DNA from: Liolophura sinensis
Taxonomy: Eukaryota > Mollusca > Polyplacophora > Chitonida > Chitonidae
Assembly: GCF_032854445.1 (NCBI RefSeq)
Contig: NC_088295.1
Location: 82,380,644-82,444,643 of the forward strand
Reading direction: 5' to 3'
DNA length: 64,000 nucleotides
A program made the translations under genes and the position numbers. The notes beneath the pieces are model-generated. The model searched no databases. It was given only the letters and a program-made list of their open reading frames with translations, and was not told the DNA's origin. Shown here one piece after another: positions 21,396 through 33,300 of the stretch. Each line of letters starts with the position of its first letter. The first letter of the stretch is position 1.

Positions 21396-24300
21396 TCAGC
21401 AGTTAGAGTAAATCTTCTTTGCTTTGGCCGATGATAAATTCCATTTGAGACTGCTCGGAGACCAAGTTTTCTTCTTTCCCCACTTCCACTCAAATTTGAA
21501 CTTGGGCTGAAACAGACAAAGGTACATCGTGGAAGTAGGAATGTGTAAATCGGCCTCCAGTATAAAGGTTGAAAGACACCAAGGCCCGTCGTGTATGTGT
21601 GAATGTGTACATCGGCCTCCAGCATGAAGGTTGAAAGACACAAACGCCCGTCGTGTATGTGTGAATGTGTAGATCGGCCTCCAGTATAAAGGTTGAAAGA
21701 AACACAGGCACGTCGTGCATGTTCGAATGTGTAGATCGGCCTCCAGTATAAAGGTTGAAAGACGCAAAGGCCCGTCGTGTATGTGTGAATGTGTAAATCG
21801 GCCTCCAGTATAAAGGTTGAAAGACACCAAGGCCCGTCGTGTATGTGTGAATGTGTAGATCGGCCTCCAGTATAGAGGTTGAAAGACACAAACGCCCGTC
21901 GTGTATGTGTGAATGTGTAGATCGGCCTCCAGTATAGAGGTTGAAAGACACAAACGCCCGTCGTGTATGTGTGAATGTGTAAATCGGCCTCCAGTATAAA
22001 GGTTGAAAGACACCAAGGCCCGTCGTGTATGTGTGAATGTGTAAATCGGCCTCCAGTATAAAGGTTGAAAGACACCAAGGCCCGTCGTGTATGTGTGAAT
22101 GTGTAAATCGGCCTCCAGTATAAAGGTTGAAAGACACCAAGGCCCGTCGTGTATGTGTGAATGTGTAGATCGGCCTCCAGTATAGAGGTTGAAAGACACA
22201 AACGCCCGTCGTGTATGTGTGAATGTGTAGATCGGCCTCCAGTATAAAGGATAGAGGCATATAGGTGTATCAGAAGACGAGGAATGTCATAAACAAAGGC
22301 TTGGGACAGAACAGAGCTGGGATATGGCTATGATTGAGGACAAAAACTAAGATCACTTAGAAGGTGCATGGGACAGAGTGCATGCGACATTTCGGATAGC
22401 TGACTGGGTATACGTACCGGCCAAAGCTTGACCTTGACCTTTACTTTCGATTTAATCTGGTAATAAAATTCCAAGTTGATTGTATTTTTGTCGTTCCCAT
22501 GGCTGAGAGCAACGCAAGGTTTTTTCGTTTTCCTAGCTCGGGCCTCACCGAGGAGGAAGTAGTTCAGGTTGAAATTAAGCTGAGCTCCGCCACGCACAAC
22601 AGCCTGCAAACAAAAGGACAAGCTTATGGAAATACATATAAGAAATACATAAAAAAAATATAAACCTCATATGTGACGTTGGTGAACAAATCTTTTATCG
22701 TTATTGGACAACTAAAGTCATATTTACAGGAGCGTGCTCCTATACCACCTTATACACAAATCACAAAAGATCTAACACACTGTCCGGAAGGATAGACACT
22801 CCGACAAACAGAAACTGTAAACCACGTTTAAGCGTTAAATCAGACATTCCCATACATCATGTTCTCGTTAAATGCAGAATAGAAGCATTAATATGTTCGC
22901 TTAGAGGAAGAGACCAGAAATACTTATTCTTAAACATAAAAAGGCCTATGCTAAATACTCAGCACAAGGCATATCAACCAGAGATTTTCTTTTTCTTGTG
23001 TTTTTATACGAATGTGGAATGTCCAAGAGTTGACACTCAACGCTTCCTCTAGCGCCATTTACCGGATGTCCAAACAAAAACTGAAAAGTCTTGTTTGAAT
23101 GCATACTGAGTACGCTAAAAGACAGACAGGATATGGGTCACCTATGTCAGACAGACTAAGCGAATCATTCAGTGTACAATGATCTAGTACTCAGAATCAA
23201 TTGTTCAGAATATAGCCTAGACGTATAAATTCAGACGATCAGATAATATGTTAGCCCAACGCCAATTACAGTGACCCAGGGCAATTCTGAGTCACTTACA
23301 GTCTTCACGAAATTCAGAAGGGAAACACAAGTAATGGGTACCACTTATGGCCTGTGAAGTTAGATCTCAACTGACCCACTTTCTACTTACGTATTCCATA
23401 ACCCACTATTGCTCTTTAGATACATAACTAACATCCAGGCAATTGCACTTTTAACCTTTTCAGTATATTTATATAGATAACTCTTTGACTATTCTGTTCT
23501 AACGCTAAGATTCCTGTTGACATGCTAAAAAACTATAACAACTTACCAGGCTAATAGAGGCACTTCCTGCTGCTTTGCCTATCGCCTTTGGCTTGAAGGA
23601 CAGACACAGATCAGGGTTCTTGCATATGCGCAGTTGTGTTGTCAGTTCAACCTTAGCCGACAGCTTCAGTGTAACAGAAATCTTTGCAACATATAATGGA
23701 ATCTTTAGAAGAGGTATTTTGATTTCTGGAGATGAGTAGAGTTTTTTGGAGGATTTGTATTTTGGAGCTTTGAATGTTTTATTTATGAACGTTTTCTTCC
23801 CCACTTTGGCATAAACACGCCCTTTGTTTGAGTTTCCCTTTGTATTGAAATACAGGTAAACGGTTCCAATTGTGAATTTTTTCTTTAGGACTTGCCCGTT
23901 TGCAACAATTTTGGCAAACAGCTTGCACCGTTTAGACGCTTTGGAATATCCGGCAAAAAAGCCAGCATATACATTGATGTTAGCTTTAGATGGTCCAATG
24001 CCAAAATGTGCAAGGCAGTGTTTTTTTAGCTTAAACGTATTGGAATCGGATTTAAACTGAGAAGCTGACTGCAAGCTTTTGTAGCGACCGCTGAAGTCCG
24101 ACCATTTAGAACATGAAGAGTGTTTCTTTATCCCTCGTTTCGTTATCACATGATGACTACTTTCTCCATCCTGGTTATATAATAACGTGTCACTTATTTC
24201 ACCAGACAATGGGGACAGTTTATTTTTGAAATAACGGATGGCCTCTGATCTCAGACAGCTAAGCTTTTCCTGGGAATGAAGTAGCATCCAAGATAGCGCT

Positions 24301-27300
24301 TGATCAAAATCATTGAATCCCGTCAGTGGCCATTTTCCCTTCTTGCTCTCGCCGAGTTGCTGATCTTGTAGCTCCTCCAACAGCATGTTCAACATGTCTT
24401 CAGACACGTCACAATCGAACGAGGAAAGTGTTTCAATCATGAAGGAGTGGACACGTGGCTCCTCCAGCATATTCCTCATGGCATGGACTAAAGCGACATG
24501 CATGACTTTACTCCTGGAACAAGCCGAGTCTACCTCCAACAGGCGATCTAAAAAGCGTACATCTCCCATGTTGCCGATGGCTTCCAGGGCGTCGGTATGG
24601 CTCGCTTCCTCTGTACAGTATTCTGGCTGAATGAGCTGAAGCTGCTTGAGAATGATAGCGATGGCGATCTGTTTGGTGCTGTCCGCCACGGACGGCTGGC
24701 CAGCCAGGGAGCCTAGAGTGAGGAGAAGGGAGCTGAATTTGTCCGAGTCTTCTGGCATCTGAGTGAGGAGGTGAATGAGCGAGAGGACAAACCTGTCCGA
24801 TGGATTAGCCGTAGAGGCGACCAGGTTTATTACGTCCACTTGGTGGCCTTCAGTTAAGTTGGATTCGGCGGACAGAAGGAACTCGAATACCTAAATATTT
24901 TAGAAATATACAGTTCACATTAAAAGTACCATGTTGGTGGTATGTTGGTAGAATGTTATGGTATCAAATTATAGTTGAAAATACAGCATACTTTTGTGTT
25001 ATCTTATTTATGTAATACTTATTTGACTGTTGTTCATCGCCCTTCATTTATACGATGCGTTTATGCTAAATACAACAGCATAAGGCAATATGATCATTAA
25101 AGATCATCCAGTAAATTCAGGGCATAAGTTTATATAAAAGAGTTTATTTGTGTTGTATATATTTGAGCTACTATATGGCATTGTACAGACTGATATGAGA
25201 GATATAAAAGGTCTGGCAGTAATCTGCTCATGGTGGTATCAGTGAAATATTCTTGAGGCCATCGACTATTCAAAAAGGAAAATAATAAATCAGAAATATA
25301 GAAGAACATAACCTTGGCCATTCAGAAGCCCTGCCCTATTTAATACAGTGTATAGATTTTAATCAATTGTCTCACACGAATGGAACTTTCCGACTTTTAT
25401 GTCTGGGAGAGATTTAATCAGATGTGTCAAGATATACTAACTGGTCGATGAGGTAAGAAGTAAGCAATGGCTGCGAACAGAAAACCTACCTCCTCTGCCA
25501 TCCTTCTTCCTCCCACTGTGTAAACCTCCAGAATGTCTCTACATCTGTCCCAGTTTGTCCCACAGGAGCTCATCACCTGTGGTCACCAAAGTTCATGTTA
25601 AATGAAAGTATGGAGAGGTTAAATCATCAACAAGTAAGCAAGAATTGCACTTTTTTAGAATCTATTCTCTTATACAGTCACTGAACCATCGCTCAGAATT
25701 CCAAAGTATGTGAAACACACTCAGAACTAAATATTTAGTTTTTTAAAAGACCAAGTTAAATATGTACAGTAGTACTGCGTACACTAAGACACGATATCTC
25801 TATCCTTGAACACTGTCGATGCAAATTACAGACACGGACTAGTGCCGTAATCCATGATTTTGAATGACTACAGGGATAAACCATACATGTACTCTAGTCT
25901 GTGTTTAAGCATTTCCTCACTTCAAAAACGAATTCAAATACTAACCCCATACGTGCTGGCCACAAGTCTGTCAACGGTGGGTCCCTCGTGTCGGCTTAGT
26001 TTTTCCTGAACATTGGTAAAACCAATTTCGGTCTCTAAGCTGATCACATTTTTGATTAAGTCGACTGAAATTAAAGTGTGCATAAAGTAAAAACTAGCGC
26101 TTGCCTCCAATGAAAGGGCGTGTCCAGAAATATAGAAATTACCTTACTTTTTTTACATTTGTTCTAACCCAAACATAACTTGTTAGAATGATTCAATGAG
26201 AGTTCATCACAGGGGATTTCACGAAAATTAACTAATTTCAAAATCTCCCCTAAAATAAGTGACATTTCTTTGACTAGTATGATGCGACGTCAAATGTCTT
26301 CAATCTGGTCCGAAAGGTCCACTTTATTATATCTTATTTTGACTGCTTTTATAGCCAGATTATCCAATATAAATAAAACTGCCTTCAGCTCGCGGCTTCT
26401 AAGTAGCCAGTATGAACGTTTTCCTAGCTTCTTCTCAGTACAGGGGGTTTTGACAATGTTTGCACAAGTAACAGTCGTTGAACAGATTGACCATGCTGGT
26501 ATATTAAGATACACAGTCCACTTTAAAAAAACATGGACGGTTAACCAGTCAGTTCAAGAGTAGGAAATTGCCCAGTTATCGTATAATTCTAGGTTGAAGA
26601 AATGGGCGTAAACTTCTATTTCTGAAATAGGGTGATGTCATTTGAACACTTCTAGCGAGACAAATGATAAGAGTAGCACAAATGTTCAGATACCACGGAA
26701 ATTGAATATCATGGGTTACAATTTAGTAGAAACTACAAAAGACCTGGTAGGGTAAGGCGGAGAATCGGCCCGGAGAGGTACGATAAGAATAGGCAAATTT
26801 CATAATCCAGGCACTGTTCTGTAAATTTTCAGATCAGAAGTACAAGACTTGGTCGACTCACCGATAAAAGTTATATGGCCATAGAAGAGATGGTTGTTTA
26901 GTAATAACTCGCCAAAAATACACTCTCGATCAAAAACGCCACGTTTTCGTACAAACGAGGGGCTGTTTCTTTCATTTACCTTTAATTTTAATTTATAAAG
27001 ATCAACGTTAACCAGAAAAATATCTTTACTGAGAGTTTTGTGTGTGTATTTCTACGTGCTGTCATATTTTGGTAAGTTTAAATTCGTGTTTCTGCCATAC
27101 TTTCTGAGGAATTCTTCATAGTACAGTAAACTAACGAAGAAACTTTGGAGAACAGGTTTCGCCTCGTGAGAGAGTTTGAGTCTTTGTCAGGTATTTTTGT
27201 GTGAATAAAGATATAAGCTGTCTTGATTTAAATAAGTGTTGTATAATGAACTGGAGTGGATGGTTATTAAGCCATGGTATTACGTAACGTGTGGCAATTA

Positions 27301-30300
27301 GGCCAAAATCATATGTGATGAGAGCACATGTGGACCTCTAACCACCATTAACATGAACATGTTCTGCGTAGCGGAAGTAAAAGGCTGAACATATTTTGTA
27401 TATGTATTTAGTTGATTTGTGCATAACTGCGTGCTCAAGAATTCTTTAAAAAGTTACAGTTTTGGCCCAGTGCTTTTTCCCACTCTACAGTATCTAACGT
27501 AAAAAAATGATATTGTAGCGTGACCAGATTAGGCTACCATTTTTCGAGTATATGACCGGTACACTGCTTGAATGCATGCTTGCCATGTAAAAGGAAAAGA
27601 AAAGTAAAACAGAACTGAAAAACCAGATAGCCTTACGAGTGTGTCGGCAGCTGTCAATCACAGCTATAGTCAGTCTCGCTCTTGTGGAGCACAGTTTCTT
27701 GCGCTGGGGCCGATTCCCCACCTTACCATTCTAGGCCCTTTCGCGTTCTTATATTTTTTCATGAACAAGCCATTGAAATTATATAACATTAAAACTCTAA
27801 AATGAGCTTTTTGACTATATCTATTAAGGTCACCAACAAATTCGGAATCACCATCCCGAAATGCACAGGAATACATCAAAGTCATCAAAATGTATATTCG
27901 ACCAATTCCACACGCACATCACTTTTCAGAAGAATCTCGTCATTGATTCTTGAGAAAATGTTTAAAAGTTTCCTTAAAATTTCACACGGCCAACAAACTA
28001 TACATAAAACAACAAGCTTTAAAACATTTAAAGATAAGGAATAATTTTGGTGCAAAATTTCAAACAGCTGCGAGATGTAGTTTTTATAAAAATGGGATAA
28101 AAAGCACTGTTCGAAATAAAATAATTTCAAAATTCCCAGAAAGAACAATAGGCTTTCAGCTTGGCAGCCTTTGTGGATAGTTGTGGATAGTTTTGTCCGC
28201 CGCCTCGACTGGCAACGACTTGGCCTCATTATTTATGTTCACTTTACACATAGCTGTATGGAAATGGTTCTCTGTTTAATCTAATCATATCCAACGTTTA
28301 ATGCCTCAACGTGTGGGGGACGTCTTCGTGTAGAATTACTTGTAAAAAAGCTCACGGCTTGTTATATATGATAATTCAAAGAGCTTTAAATACATATATC
28401 CTGCAAGATCCTACATAACGCGACTCTAGTTATGTATTAACGATTTGGCTATTTATAGTTGATGAAAAGGGAAAATATTTGCACATTTGCGTTATACTAT
28501 TCCCCGGGTATTATTATTATGCGAGAATGTTTTCGACAATTCAGTGGATCTATGGTAACGTTACATAGCTTGGAATATCGTGATACGTTTGTGATTCTCC
28601 GCGGCTACGTTCAAAGAAGACGGGAAAACAAAGGGGGGGCCACTCTAGTGGGATAAACTTCAAGTATAAACGCTACATGTAGATATATATCCACGTTAAT
28701 ATTTGTGAAGAGTACAATTAACATCCTTCCTTGTCTCTCTTTGCATTTCTTAAGAGTAATTTTATCCCAACAAATTCCCAATATAGGAGATCGTCAATGG
28801 GCGAGCCTTTCTTGAAGAGCCAGAGTAACCAGATTTAACATGAATCTGCTTATATAAATTAAAACTTCGAAGTTACCGAAAGCAAAGGTCTTTACAAATG
28901 TGTTTGTGCACACATTTTCAGTTGTTTAAATATAGCCACATTTATGTTTCAAACTGACGAATACATACGCTGGTCTTCATCGCCCGAGGAGAGGAATTGC
29001 TGAAGAACATTTGTAAGACGCTGATGTTTGAGTTCGTTGTAAAGATCACTCAGTTGTTGGTATTTGAGGTCTGGAAATGAACAAGTGAGATAATTTGCTT
29101 ATTATTTGTGTCAGTACTTTATATGAGAGTCATTGACATTTCTTTGTTGGTTATATGTGTATGATATAGGTAGAATGCTAATCAGAGTTCAGTTCTAGCT
29201 ATTTCAGAAAAAAATGCTATTTTGAACGACAATGTTACCTTTACTGTCATCCGCGGAGTCCATCTCCAGAGATGTTGTTAGAAAGGTCATCCTTCTGTAG
29301 TCGGCCATTCTCCTCCGTCGTAGGGACGACCTTTCCGTTTTCAACGACAGCTGAAGGTCAAATTTGGAGTTACTCCGCAAAAGCTCGTCCACCTTAAAGT
29401 CAACTGTTATGTCGTCGGGGGATACCTGTTCCTCATCCTTTGAAGTTAGAATTAAAACAAATACATGATATCTTTGATAATTAAACTTAACAACGGTGAA
29501 TAACATGGTCGACAACTTAAACATAGCTGATTTAATATTACTGACGGGTTTGGCCTTTACACTACCTTTTGACACTTAAGCGGAGTCCTACGTGTAGCAA
29601 ATACAGTGGTGTTTTTACCTGAACCTCGCCCACGGAGCTGGTTACCTCTCCTTGGCTGTCCACGATCTCACCATTCTGAACAACAGCGGCTGTCTTCACC
29701 TGTACTTGAGCTGTATTCGTGAGTCGTGACAAGCGAGAGTCATCGTCAACCTGGTACTGTTTCTCGATGACAAAACCTCCATTCAGCTGTCTGGATCTGA
29801 GATAAATCAGTTATTTCATTATATGACTTTTTTAACGAGGAACACTCAGAAACTTTTCACCTTATATGACAGCGCTCCGGTTTATAGCTGGAGGAAACGG
29901 GTGCCCGTAAGCAACCGCCACCCTTCGTCAAAAACCTGCCAAACTCCTGACTTAAAGACCTTCAGCTCATATGCGATACTCAACACCCATTTAATACATT
30001 GTCAGTCTGTACGCTGAGGCATTTGGGCACCTTTATCAACTAACTGCAGCGACCTTTGTGTGATACTTCTCAGAAAATCTCATTCAAACTTGGAAATACC
30101 GTCTGTTTTGAGCTCTAATTAATCCGATTTTTGCCCTTCACACGTAAGGTTTGTTCGGAATTTCCGTTCAGCTGACTCGATCGTCTATCACAATACCGGA
30201 ATTTTGGCACAGACCTCGTCTCGGTTTGGATTACACATTACCCCATATTAAAAGTGAACAGCCCATTTCGTGGCTAGGAACATTGGAGTATACCAAGAAC

Positions 30301-33300
30301 CGCTCGTTAGATTTCGTTTCCATACGTACTTTACGCCTTTTCCTCAGTCAGCATGAGCATGAAGTCAGTAATATGTCGTTGTGCCAATGTATATACTTAC
30401 TCTAGAAGAAGATATTTGTGTCATTGTGATTACTGCTTCCGTGTGACTTGTGTCAGTGTAACCATTCATGTGACTTGTATCAGTGAAACCATTCATGCGA
30501 CTTGTGTCAGTGTAACTATTCATGTGACTTGTGTCAATGTAACAATTCAAGTGGCCTGTGTCAGTGTAACCATCCATGTGACTTGTTTCAGTGTAACCTT
30601 TTAATAAGTTAAATCAGTGTGTGCAAGAACTTACCTGTAGTACGAAGTGTGAGAGCCCGTGGAGTCTGTCTCCTTGGCTGTTACAGTAGTGTTTGTCTCA
30701 GCCCTTAACGGGATTCTAGTTTGCAAACTGGAGATAATTCCTTTCTTCATGTTCATCACGTCGTGGTTTTCTGTATTAAATATGAACGTGGATCAATAAA
30801 TGATTACGCAGTCACACCACTTCGGCAGTATTCCAGCCATGTTTTGTGGCGACACATGCTGATGAGATTTATATATTTGTTTGATTGGCGTTTTATACAG
30901 TACTCAGGAATATTTCACTTATGCGACGATAGCGGGCATTATGGTTGGAGGAAAGCAACGGGCATGCACACGTTGCTGGTAGATCTTCCACGTGCGATCG
31001 GAGAGGAAGCCTGGATGTGCTCGAATTGAATCCACAGCGAATGCATTGCTCAAAAGCTCCCGAGATTTGTTGTGCTAGCACGATAACAAATCTGTCCTGA
31101 TGGATACATTCTTGATTTACTCATTTACATAATTATATTGGTTTTTAACGCTTTTCTAGAGAATTTGCCTATTGTGAGATTTACATTTGCAGGTAAGTAG
31201 AATGACTGGAGAAAATCGGTTCGCCAGATACTTGGAACTCCTTAGATTTCAGTTTATACCTGAAGTGAGTTCATCTCTGTAGAAATCTGGGTACCAACAC
31301 ATCGTTAATTCCCAAGAAATCCTTACCAAAGTCAGCTTCCATGAACTCAATCCTGAGGACACGGCCAAACTCATCCTGGGTGAAGCGAAAGGGCAGAATG
31401 AACTCATTGTCCGTCTCAGCGATTTGCTCATGGGCATCACCTTGTCCTGCTCCTGCTCCTACTGTACACGAAGACTCTCCATCCTGGAAAACAGCCAGAT
31501 TGCATGAGACGGCCATGTCAGCTGGGAAAAGCATTGTGACTGGGGTCTGGAGACAGGCGACCAAGACCCATGGAACTGCTGCGGGCTTAAGTAGGGTAGT
31601 GTGGGAGTACTGCTCATGTTGACTTTCTTTAACCACCTATATTTCATAAAAAGGGTGAAAAGCGCCCTACTACTGTCCCATAGATATGGACATGCTATAC
31701 AATCACCCGACATTTACATGTATGCATTGTTGTCCTAGAAGTAAAAGATCGACAGCGAAAATTGAAAGATGTTTTTTCATCTTTCAAGTTTGATACACCC
31801 TTGAACAACAACCGTTCTGTTTGGTGAAAGAAAAAATGTTTTGTCTTGATATCTGACCGTTAACGCGATAGCCAGTGACACTATAACGGATAATAATGAT
31901 CCTTGTGTGTGTATATATATATATAGGAAAAAAATAATAAGAGGCCTTCTTAACTTTCTACATTCTGTTATATTCCAACTGCAGTTTCGAACTTCATGTT
32001 GTTTTCAAGGAATATGAATGTCCAGTCTTTATATAGGATATTTATGAAAACTCTGTGACTCCATCCGTTTCTAAATGCAATAAACCTAGATGTGGAGCAT
32101 GCATACACATGTTAGAAGGATCAAGCTTTCAATCTGAGAGAGAAGATTCTTTGTTTAACGTAAAATTTGACATGTGCTGCACTGTAAAAAATGTGGTATA
32201 TGCAGTTGTTTACATGGGGTGTGGCAAACAATATATTGGCCAGACCTCAGATCTCTGCTCCAGATTGACGCTGGATCGACAACATATCAACAACGAAGAA
32301 TATTGTCATCTTCCAGTCAGTAAGCACATTCGCTCATGCACAATGTCATTGACTCACTCGTTTAAAGTCTTTCCATTTTATAAAGCATTAAATGGAAATC
32401 AAGCCACCTTAGATGTAAAAGAAACTTTCTTCATAAATAAACACAACCCATGCCTCAATGGTAGTCATCGGCCCTAACGTCGTATCTTATATCATGATGT
32501 ACCATATGCTTGTATAATTTATATTGATTAATTTTTAATTTCTACTCATTGTATGTATTACTCATTGTATATGTACAAATATTATGCCACAGATTATCAG
32601 CAGGGTCATCGGCAGGGACATTCATATTCATATTCCTTGAAAATCACATGAAATTTGAAACTGCAGTTGGAATATAAGAAAATGTAGAAAAATTCTCCCC
32701 ACCAGGGGATCTTTCTCTATTTCTATTTCGCGTACTCTACTTAAATCTGATGTGGACAGACATAACTTCTTTAGGCTAAAGAAAAAGAGAACTATTTCAT
32801 TTTAATATTCATCTGTCACGTTTTGACTAACAGTCGGTTTATTGGTGTGCCGTCAGCAGCACTATGAGGAGGTATGCTCGGTTTACATGCACTTTTACTG
32901 TCTGCTGCCCCGCTTCAGATTTGCTGTGGAGCGTGTCAGCAATTACATGTTTATATAATAGGACTATAAGAAGTCTATTAGCGCTAAGTATACACACATA
33001 CATAAAAGAACTGTACCTGTCTCTGGGGGCATATGTTCACTGTCTTCCCTGGTCTGAAAACAATATACAATTCTGGGTATGTAACTCTATACTACATGTA
33101 TTTCATTTGGCGATTAAATGGTGCAACAATGATTTAAAACGCATCGATTTGAAAACAACATTTACGCATCATTAGACTAAACATGGGCATTTATGTCGAA
33201 ACAGAGTTTATCATTCAGATTATATTCCAGATTTATTCCTTCCAAGAATACCTAACATAAGAGAAGTCAAGTCAAACTGGAGTACAATAACGTTGTGTAC

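Noticed and set aside
14380-22256. Possible CRISPR arrays
   Set aside because: Repeats are directly adjacent with no unique spacers, there are no cas genes, and the DNA is clearly eukaryotic.
21374-22260. Three overlapping minus-strand ORFs of 256-275 codons rich in THSHIHDG
   Set aside because: They are the 61-bp repeat of LLTP-B intron 13 in three frames; only the last 37 codons of one frame are exon 14.
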